This document shows, in pieces, positions 8,102 through 17,555 of a stretch of DNA of 64,000 nt. The notes below the pieces were generated by a model. That model was given only the letters and a program-made list of their open reading frames with translations, had not been told where the DNA came from and did not search any database. The stretch covers positions 1 through 64,000 of the forward strand of contig NZ_CP021660.1 in NCBI RefSeq assembly GCF_003122425.1. Reading direction: 5' to 3'. Numbering within the stretch: the first letter of the stretch is position 1; every line of letters starts with the position of its first letter. The translations under genes and the position numbers were made by a program. Origin of the DNA: Candidatus Fukatsuia symbiotica. GTDB taxonomy: Bacteria; Pseudomonadota; Gammaproteobacteria; Enterobacterales; Enterobacteriaceae.

Positions 8102-9635
8102 TCACTTTTACCCACAACGTTGAATGAAAAATGATTCAGGTGAAATTGGATTATTGGTAGAGTCAATAGTTAAATCAGGAAACAGGCACATGAAAACAGT
8201 AACGGGTAATGGGAATGAGTGGATCCGTGAAGAATTTCATCAAATTGATTTCGGAGATAAACGCCTTAAAGAGCGTTTTTTTGAAACAGCGGGCTTATTA
8301 TCATCAAAAGCGTCAGGTTCAATTTACCCAAGCTGTCATGGCTCCTGGTCACAGGCCAAAGGAGCTTATCGATTTTTTAGCAATGAGAGAGTGAGCGAGA
8401 GCGCGCTATTCCGTACACATTGTGTGCAAACACAAAAACGTCTGGAGGGCATTCACTGGTTTTTTCTCTTCAGGACACATCAGAGTTGAACTTTGACTCA
8501 CATAAAAAGACAGAGGGGTTGGGAAGTATATCTAAAGCCTATCACAAACATAAAATGGGGTTGATGCTTCATGCAAGTTTGATGGTAACTCAGGAGGGCT
8601 TGCCGCTTGGGTTATCCTCGCTTAAATGCTGGTCACGTGTTTCCCGAGAGGAAACGCCTCAGGAAAAACAGCGGCGGCTTTATCAATCGACAATGAAAGA
8701 GAAAGAAAGTATTAAGTGGATAGAGACCCTCTACGAGACAGCGGCGCTGATACCCAAAGATACCTGCTTAATCACGCTGGGAGACAGAGAAGCGGATATT
8801 TTCGAACTTTTTCGGGTTGCAAGCTCACTAAAAACATTTTTTATTATCCGCAACCGGAAAGACAGAAAATTTATCGATGAAAAGGGGAAAAAAACAACGG
8901 TGCAAACCGCCTTGTCAAAGACGCCGATTTTAAAAACCATAGCACTCACCCTGCCCAAAAATCAGCAAAGGGTAGCAAGAACGGCTTATGTGGATATTCG
9001 CTCCATTTCAGGCTGGCTCCCTTAGAAATAATCTAGTTTATGGGCCTACCAATAAAGACGCTTCACGGCATATCCATGAAAAGGTTCACGTATCTGCCAT
9101 CAGTGTTAAAGAACAGCCTCCTCCAGAAGGAGTAGCGCCTGTCGAATGGGTATTATTGACCAATTTGACGGCCACTGACGCCTTTGAAGCAGAAGAGAAA
9201 GTGAATTGGTATAGACTGAGATGGAAGATAGAAGAGTTCTTCAATACACTGAAATCAGGATGTTGTGTTGAACAATGTCGTTTAAATACGGCAACCCAAT
9301 TAACGAAAATGATCACCCTCAAAAGCATTATCGCCTTCAAACTGATGTATATGACCAAAATGGCAGCGTTGTGTCCTGAGGCTACCTGCACCGATGTGTT
9401 GTCAAAGATAGAATGGCAAACGCTGTATTGCAGAATACAGACAACAAGCCGCCTTCCCGAGCATCCCCCCACAGTGCTTCAGGCAATAACATGGCTGGGT
9501 CAATTGGGAGGATTTCTTAACCGACGTGCCGAGGGTTTACCGGGAATAATGTCGCTTTGGCGAGGGTATGAGATCCTGCAAGAAAATGTGAGATTGTTCA
9601 TTATTCTTAATAATAAAAATTGTGGGTAAAAGTGA
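8102..9635 (+). mobile_element. IS4-family insertion sequence with 11-bp target repeat
   Basis: A 1534-bp element bounded by perfect inverted ends, TCACTTTTACCCACAA (8102-8117) and its reverse complement (9620-9635). The 11-bp sequence GGGTTGAGGTC occurs directly at both sides (8091-8101 and 9636-9646), a target duplication of the length typical for IS4 elements. Removing the element restores the DDE region of the host IS630 transposase, so this insertion is the later event. Confidence 0.93.
8124..9629 (+). pseudogene. IS4-family (Tn5-like) transposase, frameshifted
   Basis: DDE transposase of the element above. The start reads EWIREEFHQIDFGDKRLKER and GSWSQAKGAYRFFSNERVS, the N-terminal pattern of IS50/Tn5-type transposases. 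The frame shifts near 8470-8490 (to DTSELNFDSHKKTEGLG, LGDREADIFELF) and returns to the first frame near 9000-9020 (YRLRWKIEEFFNTLKSGC, the YREK-type signature region). The two shifts inactivate it. The inverted ends are intact. Confidence 0.88.
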
Positions 9636-10430
9636 GGGTTGAGGTCAGGAGAATACGTCGGGAGATATTCCAGAATAAAACCGGATTTTTGTCTAGCAGA
9701 CTGGATATCCTGGCGTTTGTGAAAGCTCACATTATCCATCACGATGACACAATGAGGAGGACGAATAGGCAAAAGGCGCTGGGTAACCCAGGCGTAAAAA
9801 ACATCACTGTTAATGGAACAAAAAAATAATCCGACCGCCATCAGGACGGTTCCCAGTAACGCGCCAATGACATTTGTTCGGCCCTTAGGCTGCCCATCCT
9901 GGGTACCCCAACAGCGTTGACCTCGTGCAGCATAACCGTGGGTTCGTGGCCTATCGTGTGCGAAACCGCTTTCATCCAGATAAACGACCGGTTTTCCCTG
10001 CTTTTTATAGCAGGCTATCGTGTCCTGGAAGGCGCGCCGTGTCTCTTCGTCTGCCTTGGGATGACGCAGGGTTTTTTTTATAGGTGACGCCCAGGTTTTT
10101 CAGTGCCTGCCAAATGGCTTTCTGGCACACCTGAAAGCGCGCCGCCCGTTCCCGTTAGTAAGCATCGGGATAAAGTGCAACATCTTTAGCTAACGCCACT
10201 TTATCAAGCTTACGCCGACGGGGGAAGAAGGTTTAACCTCGATACGACTGAGCCAGCGGGTAACGGAAGCTGAACCAATGTGGAAGCGTTTAGCGGTCTC
10301 TCTGATACTCAAGTTTTCTTTCTCTCGAATACCCAGAACTTTACGGCGAAAATCGACAGAGTGGCTCATCGCTAACTCCCTGTTAAATAATTTAGCTATA
10401 CATTGTAATCAAAATTAATACGTTACGCTA

Positions 10431-12252
10431 TATGTGGGTAAAAGAACTCCACATGTTAATCCGCTCCCCCATATACAGCATGAGGTCGGGTATTTCTACC
10501 TGAGGCAAGGTGCTGAAAAAAGCGTCCTCAAGAGGCGTCTTGCTATCATAATCCAAGCGCCAGTCTTGTCCGCCCGTTTTGGTTTCTTTTATACTGAACC
10601 CTGTATTTTCTCGATGGTTTATCCGTTTTGTCGTTTTATCCCATGTGGTGTCCAGCATCAAAAGGGCATCATCCAAGCGTTGGTCGCAATAATTTGGGAT
10701 TTTTGGATAACCAAATTCAAGCGCTATTTTTTCAACATCATCGACCAACCCATCGCTGATCAAGTCATGATTGATATCACAGTGAGAAACACTTTCATTT
10801 CAACAGAGCAGGCCTTTATCCAGACGACGATACATTTTATGGTAAACAAAGCATTCAAATAAATGGGGATCGACCTGTTCCTCACTGGATCCTTTCTTCA
10901 AATAAGCGAGCTGTGTTCTGGATATAGCGTCTTTAAGTGCTTGTGGTAATATCAATGTTGATGGACCCTTTCCACTACCATAGTGCTTTTTTATTAAATC
11001 AATCAGCGCGATAACCTCATTTTTTTCTTTATAAAATACAAATGGAACGGTTAGCACGATTGGCCTTAGATAAAGTGCGAATAAGCGTGATGATTTTAAA
11101 TAAAATTCACGCATTGCTGCTTTTGTATCAAAGGTGCTTCCCTGTAAAAATTGCGCTATAACGGGGAATTGCTCTTCTGGCAGGACTTTATAAGCCGCCT
11201 GATTTAATTCATCATGATTCAGACTGAATTTTCGTTTGGGAAACCACGTGAGAAATTTAGCGAGTTTAGGCAAATCAACAACCAGATCGGAATGGTATTC
11301 GGTTTTTTTCTTATCGGCATAAGCTTTGGCTTCCGCCATAATACGCCTTACATGATACATGAAGCTGGTGATTAAATTATCCATAATTTGTTGATAATGA
11401 TGATAAATAAAACAAATGGTTTGCAACCATTGTTGCGGTTTACTTAACTGCCTTAGTCTGGAAGGGGCATAAATCAGCGTAATAGCGAATAGTATTTTTG
11501 GATAGCAGAAGGGTTGGAAGAAAATCCTTTGCAAATTTATACAACTCAACCATCGCCAAGGCTTTCTCTACTTCGGCATTTATCGCAGTATAGGTAAAGT
11601 TTTTTTGATCAGCACGTAGGGTGTTTAGCCTGCTGATTCCTTCATCCCTATTAATTAATCCTGATAATTGCTTTTGTTTAATCTCGGGTATCAACATGAT
11701 CAGTTGATTAAGTCTGTCGCTTTCTTTAGCAAATTCCCGGGTAAACATATCCTGCAAACACCGATAGGTCGGGATAACGATTTTTTGATTATCAAGGTAG
11801 ACCAATAACTGGCGGAAGGTGTCATGGCCTTTAGGATAATACCGTAACAATTCACGCAGGTGTTCCTCAATCAGGATGGCTTGTTTTACTGACCAATCCT
11901 GATAATTAAACAGACTGAGAATAATTTGTTTTTGCTGACTGATGCGTTGACGTGTGATGCTTCCCTGAAATATCGGGTCGGTTTTTTTGAAGAATTAGGC
12001 AAGCACATAGGCAACATCAGCCAGAACATCCTCAAATACAAAAATGAAAAATTGGTTTTTGGCTTTGAAGTAGGCAAGCTGCAAAATGAAATATATTTTT
12101 GTTTTGAGCGTACCAAATTGACTGAGTTTATCTAATTCTACCTGATTCATTTCAAAATAAAGCCGTTGTTCATCTTGATTAAAAATGGGTCTTGCATAGA
12201 GATCGGTAATTTCAGCTTCAGGCAAAAGATAAATACGTTTTAGGGGAATCAT
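10431..12252 (-). pseudogene. tnpA: Tn3-family transposase, decayed and truncated
   Basis: Remains of a large Tn3-type transposase. The ATG at 12252 begins RIYLLPEAEITDLYARPIF, typical of the N-terminal DUF4158 domain, and the rest can be followed through at least four frames: QKIVIPTYRCLQDMF, MAEAKAYADKKKTEY, then the start of the DDE domain in EIPDLMLYMGERINMWSSF near 10440. The last 300 or so residues, which hold the rest of the catalytic core, are missing because an IS630-type element ends at 10430. A divergent resolvase stub lies at 12401. Clearly non-functional. Confidence 0.8.
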
Positions 12253-12400
12253 TAGGGGTTCAAAAAAACGGAGGTTTAGCTGAACGGCTAAGTTCAGTCA
12301 GTGAAGGGGAGAGCATACGCTTTTTTTGGTAAGATAAACCGGTTCAGTTAATCTTGGTTCAAATATTGGTTTTCTCCCCACTAAAATGGACTATAAAAGC
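12253..12400. promoter_or_regulatory. Probable res/promoter region between tnpA and resolvase
   Basis: In Tn3-family transposons the divergent transposase and resolvase share an intergenic region with the res recombination site and both promoters. This 148-bp stretch is in that position. It has partial repeats (for example AGCTGAACGGC/AAGTTCAGTCAGTG and GGTTCAGTTAATC/GGTTCAAATATTG) that could be resolvase subsites, but I cannot define them firmly. Confidence 0.35.
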
Positions 12401-12466
12401 ATGAAAATAGGTTATGCTCGTGTTTCAACGAAAGAGCAATCGGTGTCCATGCAGGTTGATGCACTA
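12401..12466 (+). pseudogene. tnpR: Serine resolvase stub
   Basis: The ATG at 12401 starts MKIGYARVSTKEQSVSMQ and runs 22 residues before the IS5-type end. This is the classic beginning of a small serine recombinase (Tn3 resolvase/invertase), with the active-site Ser in RVS. The rest has been lost. Its orientation, divergent from the Tn3-type transposase, fits a Tn3 transposon. Confidence 0.8.
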
Positions 12467-12508
12467 GACCTCTTCGGAAACTCTGATTTATCTAATTTCC
12501 ATGTTATA
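12467..12508 (-). mobile_element. IS5-type right-end fragment
   Basis: Forty-two bases starting GACCTCTTCGGAAACTC are the exact reverse complement of the right end of the IS5-type element at 3162-3203. The rest of this IS5 copy is gone: IS630 copy 2 follows at 12511, and beyond it lies traJ sequence rather than IS5. This marks a deletion or recombination junction. Confidence 0.85.
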
Positions 12509-12510
12509 TA

Positions 12511-13600
12511 CCCGTGATCAATGAAGATGCTTGATTTTGAAGTCGATAAGGATCATGCTCATAGCCATGAAAATAGAGCTGACTGCTGACCAGAAAATTA
12601 CCCTCGAAGCCCAACATCGTCAAAGCCATGACCGCCGTGTCTGTGACAGGATCCGGTGTGTTTTGTTGTCCGCAGACGGCTGGACTCCCCCTATGATTGC
12701 TCACTCACAGCTCATTAATGAAACCACGGTGCGGCGCCACCTTACAGACTATCATAAACTCAACAAGCTCAAGCCTGAAAATGGCGGCTCCGATGGCTAT
12801 CTCAATGCGGAACAGACCACGTCGCTGGTTGAACATCTCACCCAGCAGCTCTACCACCACAATCACCAAATTGTGGCCTATATCGCTGGACGCTGGAACA
12901 TCACCTTTACCGTATCAGGTCTGTATAAAGGGTTGAAGCAGCATGGCTTTAGCTATAAAAAGCCGAAAGGTGTTCCGCATAAATTTGCCGTTGAGAAACA
13001 GCCGCAATTTATAAAGACCTACAGCGAATTGAAAGACGCCGCGGGTAATGACCCCATACTGTTTATTGATGCCGTTCATCCGACACAAGCCGCCAAAATA
13101 AGCTACGGCTGGATACGAAAAGGCCAGGATAAAACGATAGAGACCACCGGGAGCAGAACGCGGTTGAATATCATGGGAGCCTTGAACATCCAGAATGTGG
13201 CTAACCCCATAATCCGTGATGATGAGACGATTAACAGCGAAAATGTGGTTCACTTCCTGTCTGCCATTCGCGCGCATTATCCCATCACGACAACGGCACA
13301 TGTGATCCTCGAGGGTGCAGGCTATCACCGTTCACAGCTTGTGCAAGACGCCGCGCTTACGTTGAATATCCAGCTTCATTACCTTCCGCCGTATAGCCCG
13401 AATCTAAACCCGATAGAGCGATTGTGGAAGGTGATGAATGAGCAAACACGAAACAATAGATATTACCCATCTAAACAGAGTTTTAAGAACGATATCTTAA
13501 ACTTCTTTGAAGTGAAGCTACCACAAATGGCAAGTTCTCTGGTATCTCGCTTAAACGATAATTTCCAGGCGCTAAATCCTGCATCTTGATTTCACTTGGG
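12511..13600 (+). mobile_element. IS630-family insertion sequence, copy 2 (complete)
   Basis: Same 1090-bp element as 1449-2538, in the same orientation, flanked by TA (12509-12510 and 13601-13602). It joins an IS5 end on the left to the truncated traJ duplicate on the right, so its two flanks were not neighbours originally. The two copies in direct orientation could recombine and remove the 11 kb between them. Confidence 0.92.
12567..13589 (+). CDS. IS630-family transposase
   Basis: Second intact copy of the transposase at 1505-2527, differing at about three residues positions seen by eye (QPQFIK for QQQFIK, TQAAKIS for TQTTKIS, QMASSL for QMVSSL). Same DDE landmarks, including the Glu in LEGAGYH where an Asp is usual. 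The ATG at 12567 is chosen by analogy with copy 1. Confidence 0.88.
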   Translation: MKIELTADQKITLEAQHRQSHDRRVCDRIRCVLLSADGWTPPMIAHSQLINETTVRRHLTDYHKLNKLKPENGGSDGYLNAEQTTSLVEHLTQQLYHHNHQIVAYIAGRWNITFTVSGLYKGLKQHGFSYKKPKGVPHKFAVEKQPQFIKTYSELKDAAGNDPILFIDAVHPTQAAKISYGWIRKGQDKTIETTGSRTRLNIMGALNIQNVANPIIRDDETINSENVVHFLSAIRAHYPITTTAHVILEGAGYHRSQLVQDAALTLNIQLHYLPPYSPNLNPIERLWKVMNEQTRNNRYYPSKQSFKNDILNFFEVKLPQMASSLVSRLNDNFQALNPAS

Positions 13601-14682
13601 TATAGCTGCCAAGCTTTATCGGCCAAACGGGCTTGTTGAGCCTGCAAACGACTGTCAATCCAGTGGCTCCACTGGGCGTAATTCAAACAGGCCAGTTCTC
13701 GGCGTACTGCTTCATCGAAAATCAAATATTCGCGTATTGCCTGGCGCTTGCCATCAGTCGTTCGCAGTAACTGCTGTACCACAATGACTTGCAAGACATC
13801 AAGCAGATCACGGGCGGCGGCTTCACGCATTTCTGCGGGAAACATCAGCACCGCACGCGGGATGGTTTCGCCGGGTGAATGGGTGTGTAAGGTAGACAGA
13901 CATAAGTGCCCAGATTGCCCGCAGGCTATCGCTCCGATCAAGGTATCCCGATCACGAATTTCCCCAACCCCAATCACATCCGGTGCCTGACGCAGGGCCA
14001 GTTTCAGTCCTTCGGCAAAGCTGCCGACATCACGGCCAATCTGTGATTGCGCAGGTGGCAGCAGGTTTTCTGGCGTGCCGAGGATATATTCAATCGGATC
14101 TTCAAAGGTCACTATTTTTCTGTCTGTATACAAACGGCAACAATACTGATAAATCGCCGCCAGTAAGGTGGATTTACCTGAACCGGTTTCACCACACACC
14201 AATATCAATCCTTTATGCGGCAGTAGATGGCGCAACAAATCAGGCTCCAGATCGAGACTTTCCAATGCGGGAATGTGCGTGGGAATAAGCCGTAAGGTGA
14301 CGGCCATGGTCAATTCCTGGCGCCCTGCCGTGACCTGAATAAAGTTGGCACGAAAGCGTAACCGTTCGCCGCGACTCAGGCCGTAGCGCTGATCCGCATC
14401 GCCATCGAGTTGCAGTGCCCGATCGACACCCCGACCAGATTTCACCATCGCCTTGATTTCTGGTGTAAATATTTCATCTATCAATTTAGTTAATTGCGCA
14501 TCTTCCAGGCGAAAGGTACTGGCTTTTACTAGTCGCCCGTAACGACCAACAATCAGGGGCGAGCCGCCTTGCAGATGAATATCGGTGACGTTGTGACGCG
14601 CACACCAGGTAAAAAAGCGGCGCAAGGTATCCGCGGTTAAGCCAGCGCTGAAATCAAAGGGAGGCAGGCTATCTGCAGACAT
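13601..14682 (-). pseudogene. traJ: Truncated duplicate of TraJ/DotB ATPase
   Basis: Starts MSADSLPPFDFSAGLTADTL, like the complete copy at 36816-37982, and keeps the Walker A GETGSGKST and the LSTLHTHSPGET motif. After KAWQLY (near 13602) the reading frame passes into IS630 sequence and ends with unrelated residues, so about 30 C-terminal residues are lost. All catalytic motifs remain, so a truncated protein could still be made and might interfere with the full ATPase ring; that is inference. Confidence 0.9.
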
Positions 14683-14730
14683 TTCATTTCTCCGTGGTAA
14701 TGATCGGTTGCCAGTGGGTTTTATCCCTAT
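13601..14730 (-). repeat. 1.13-kb duplicate of the traJ region (direct repeat)
   Basis: This segment matches 36901-38030 base for base with a constant offset of 23,300, the same orientation, and about 18-20 mismatches by eye (roughly 98% identity). It carries most of traJ and the last bases of traI. Mismatches cluster around 13910-13980. The two copies form direct repeats around the whole tra region. Confidence 0.93.
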
Positions 14731-15614
14731 AGCGTAGGCTGTATAAATTGATGTATAATTTCAAGATGACTTATCCATTAAAATTTCGCCAACATGTATT
14801 GGCTATTAAAGAGCAAGAAAAGCTTACATATGCCCAAACGGCCACACGTTTTTGTATTGGGACCGCAAGTCTGATGCGCTGGGCTAAACGAATAGAACCT
14901 TGTCTGACACGTGATAAACCCGCCAGTAAAATAGCTCGAGCGGCGTTGATTCTTGATGTGGAAACCTACCCTGACGCGTCTCAATACGAGCGAGCCCAAC
15001 GTATGGGAGTGAGCGCTAGAGGTATCTGCCATGCGTTGAAACGGGCAGGGTTTAGCTATAAAAAAAACATTTTATCATCCAAAAGCCAACGTCCAATCCC
15101 GAGAAGATTTTCAGGTCAAGATCCAGGCCTATGAAGCCAGCGAGACCCCTATTATTTACGTTGATGAAAGCGGTTTTGCTCATGACATGCCCCGCCTCTA
15201 CGGCTATTGAGCTAAAGGTAAGCGGTGTTACGGTCAACATGATTGGCACGCTAAAGCGCGTACCAATGTCATCGGCGCTCAGCTTAACGGAAAATTAACC
15301 ACCGTTTGTGCCTTTGAATACAATATCAATAGCGATATTTTTCATGCGTGGGTAACCCAAGACTGACTGCCAAAAATCCCTCAAGGGGCTGTTATCGTGA
15401 TGGATAATGTGAGCTTTCACAAATGCCAGGATATCCAGTCTACTATACAAAAATCTGGTTTTATTCTGGAATATCTCCCGACGTATTCTCCTGACCTCAA
15501 CCCGATTGAGCACAAATGGGCTCAGGCTAAAGCCCTTCGTAGGAAACGACAATGCGATATCGACACTCTCTTTTCTGACCCTTTATTTTGAATCAATTTA
15601 TACGGCTACAGCCA
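14730..15614 (+). mobile_element. IS630-family element, second type, decayed
   Basis: An 885-bp element with TA on each side (14728-14729 and 15615-15616) and related ends: left TAGCGTAGGCTGTATAAATT, right (reverse complement) TGGCTGTAGCCGTATAAATT. It separates the traJ duplicate from the trbA remnant. The transposase begins at 14748 (MTYPLKFRQHVLAIKEQE from 14766), with a helix-turn-helix region, then is broken by a frameshift near 15075 and stops near 15208 and 15366. The DDE block resumes with VMDNVSFHKCQ and PTYSPDLNPIEHKWAQ to 15591. Not active by itself. Confidence 0.88.
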
Positions 15615-15616
15615 TA

Positions 15617-16701
15617 ACAATACCCATGCTTATTAAATCCTGCTCCAGGCCTTCCACGGCATAGAGGACGATAGGCGCGGGTAAGGTCACGTGATGTTTA
15701 GCCGCTTCCCGTTCCCACTGCGCCTGGGTGACGATGCCAGCGCCTTCGACAAAAGGTTTTGGGCGATCGGAGGAGCACAGTGCATACCACAGTGCGCGAT
15801 CGAGCCCCTTTAACCAGCGAAAACGCGCGGTGGGTAAGTGCAGGTCATTGGTATGCAGCGCCGAAATGGCAGTACGCGGATAGCGGTGCTGTTTTATTCA
15901 ATTTCTCGCGGCGGGATTGGCGGTGATCCTTTTGAATGCCTGGCTGGCAGCCGACAATACCGGATAGCCGATGTTTTCCTTTTCACGACGGCTTTTGATC
16001 AGGCAAGAACGATTTAGGGTATCGAGTAGTACTTCTGCGGCCTTACGGTCATTGAGAAAAAATTGCAGCCCAAAGACGGCGAACAATGCGCGTTCATATG
16101 AATTCAGATCTTCCAGTCTGGTTATCTGGCGGCCAAGCTGGTGAGTAAAAACGGCGGTCGCTTTCTCATGATCAAGACGTCGGTTAATCACCAGTTGGCG
16201 CTGCTGGGCAAATTCATCCGGGTCGCTGGCACTACGGTGCTCTGGTGGGTTAACATTTAACAATTGCGTGCGGTGATCGCCGTAACAGAGTGCCGGAATG
16301 ATGCTGGGTGAGAACCTTGCCATGATTTTTGGCAGGGTGTGGATATTGATTTCTCGTCGGGTTTGATTCGCGGGATGGGTGAAAGTTGCATAGATCCCCA
16401 TCATGACCAGAGGCAGTAGAAATATCAGCAAAATGCTGGCGGTCTGGTTCATTACTGCCAGCCATTGCATTAGCGTTACGTTATCGGCGCTGTTAGCGGT
16501 CGCAGCCAGCAAGTTAATACGTTGTGCTACAAAGGCATGAATGCGGGGAAGATCACATAATCGCCAGAGGTGATACAGCAGCAAACAACTCCAGTAAATG
16601 AGTTCTGCCAAAAAAAACCAGACAATAACGGCCACGCCAATCAACGCACTGAGCAAAAGAAAGCCGTCATTTTCAGGTGTGCTAATGCGACGCTTTTCCA
16701 C
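15617..16701 (-). pseudogene. trbA: TrbA/DotM (IcmP) coupling-complex protein, interrupted
   Basis: Inner-membrane partner of the DotL/TrbC coupling ATPase. The ATG at 16701 opens a protein with two membrane segments (about residues 15-45 and 85-108: LLSALIGVAVIVWFFLAEL; TASILLIFLLPLVMMGIYA) followed by a cytoplasmic domain. At 15898-15900 an in-frame TGA follows PAARN, but the same frame then continues with IKQHRYPRTAISALHTND and FRWLKGLDRALWYALCSS, which is clearly the conserved C-terminal part. The readable frame ends at the IS630 element. So the gene has one nonsense codon and a lost tail. trbB and trbC, normally next, are absent. Confidence 0.78.
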
Positions 16702-16728
16702 GTTAAACCTCAGTTAGGAATATTAAAA

Positions 16729-16755
16729 AACCCGAGGTCTGAAAGACACCGGGTT
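16729..16755 (-). terminator. Rho-independent terminator after the PIN toxin gene
   Basis: On the minus strand AACCCGGTGTC-TTTC-AGACCTCGGGTT forms a strong stem with one mismatch, followed by six T. It lies between the PIN toxin gene and trbA. Transcription of the toxin-antitoxin pair should stop here, so trbA would need its own promoter or read-through. Confidence 0.82.
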
Positions 16756-16780
16756 AGGGAAAAATTACAATTATGGCGAG

Positions 16781-17185
16781 TTAGTTTAAAAACGGATTAA
16801 GCAGGGAGACATCAAATAGTTCAAAATCGCGGATGTTTCTGGTAACGACAGTGAGGTTATTCATGAGAGCAGTCGCTGCAATCATTGTATCCTCATAAAG
16901 TGTATCTGATTGCCGATGCATGAGCTTGGCCCACAGTCGAAATGTTTGGGCATCCATGGGCAATATATTGTAGGTAGTGGAAACCTGATTGAGCCATGCT
17001 TCAATTGAGGCTGCTTTGATGGCATCTTGTTCACGGGTTATCTCTATTCCCGCTTGAATTTCTCCGATGGTGACTGCGCTAAGATAAAGGTCTGTATCAG
17101 CAATGGTTTCAATCCAAGAAACGACAGCCCCATGTGGGCGGATTTTACGAAGTTCCGAGACTATATTGGTATCAAGAAGGTACAT
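16781..17185 (-). CDS. vapC: PIN-domain toxin (VapC/FitB family)
   Basis: RNase toxin of 134 residues, normal for the family. The PIN fold acidic residues are visible: Asp5 in YLLDTNIVSELRK, Glu in TIGEIQAGIE, the Asp in YEDTMIAATA and the later Asp in TRNIRDFELFD. The start at 17185 lies 10 bases after the antitoxin stop, so the two genes are one operon. It would cleave RNA when the less stable antitoxin is lost. The module stands between trbA and excA on the same strand as the tra genes. Confidence 0.92.
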   Translation of the reverse strand: MYLLDTNIVSELRKIRPHGAVVSWIETIADTDLYLSAVTIGEIQAGIEITREQDAIKAASIEAWLNQVSTTYNILPMDAQTFRLWAKLMHRQSDTLYEDTMIAATALMNNLTVVTRNIRDFELFDVSLLNPFLN

Positions 17186-17195
17186 CGTTATACTG

Positions 17196-17450
17196 TTACC
17201 ATGCTATAACAGAGCGTCGGTGTGCTGATCCACGCTGAGGTAATTCGATATCGGTATGCTCATTCGACAACAGCAAAGATTTCAGTGATGGGCGTGCAGC
17301 TTTACTCAAACGCTTCCATTCAGTGATGGGAACCAATATCGCGGTTTCTGTGCCACGCCGAGTGACGAGTTGAGGCCCTTCGTTAATACAGGCATCTAAT
17401 AATTCGCTGAAACGCGCTTTTGCGTCTTGCACAGGCCAAGTGTTCATCAT
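17196..17450 (-). CDS. Phd/YefM-type antitoxin
   Basis: Antitoxin of 84 residues starting MMNTWPVQDAKARFSELLD, the typical N-terminal DNA-binding part of the Phd family, followed by a C-terminal tail expected to wrap the toxin. The ATG at 17450 is chosen because AGAGGTG lies just before it (minus strand); an open extension to 17528 has no such site. It should repress its own operon, probably through the palindrome at 17466-17483. Confidence 0.9.
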   Translation of the reverse strand: MMNTWPVQDAKARFSELLDACINEGPQLVTRRGTETAILVPITEWKRLSKAARPSLKSLLLSNEHTDIELPQRGSAHRRSVIAW

Positions 17451-17465
17451 AACACCTCTTGTCAG

Positions 17466-17483
17466 ACTAGTTACATGACTAGT
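17466..17483. promoter_or_regulatory. Probable antitoxin operator
   Basis: ACTAGT-TACATG-ACTAGT: two copies of a palindromic hexamer, together an 18-bp near-palindrome, 16 bases before the antitoxin start. Position and symmetry fit an autoregulatory Phd operator. Confidence 0.6.
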
Positions 17484-17555
17484 GTAGATGAGGTTCATAT
17501 TTAATGCAACGACAGAAACATCGAACACACCATTTCGTCACGATCTGGCCTGTAT

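Larger units (their letters stand above)
7980..10430 (-). mobile_element. IS630-type element split by an IS4-type element
   Basis: Minus-strand IS630-family element with TA on both sides (7978-7979 and 10431-10432). Its two parts are 7980-8101 and 9636-10430. The terminal sequence by the mobC side is near-identical to the right end of the element at 14730-15614, while the other end and N-terminal coding part (start about 10370, reading MSHSVDFRRKVLGIREK) differ from it, so it is a related but distinct or chimeric element. The transposase has the DDE block CVIVMDNVSFHKRQ and PTYSPDLNP but carries several frameshifts or stops and the IS4-type insertion, so it is dead. Confidence 0.82.

Noticed and set aside
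10433-10444. TGTGGGTAAAAG matches the last part of the IS4-type inverted end and looked like a second IS4 end.
   Set aside because: On the minus strand this is in-frame Tn3 transposase coding sequence (Ser-Phe-Thr-His), and the bases beyond do not match the IS4 interior. Chance similarity.
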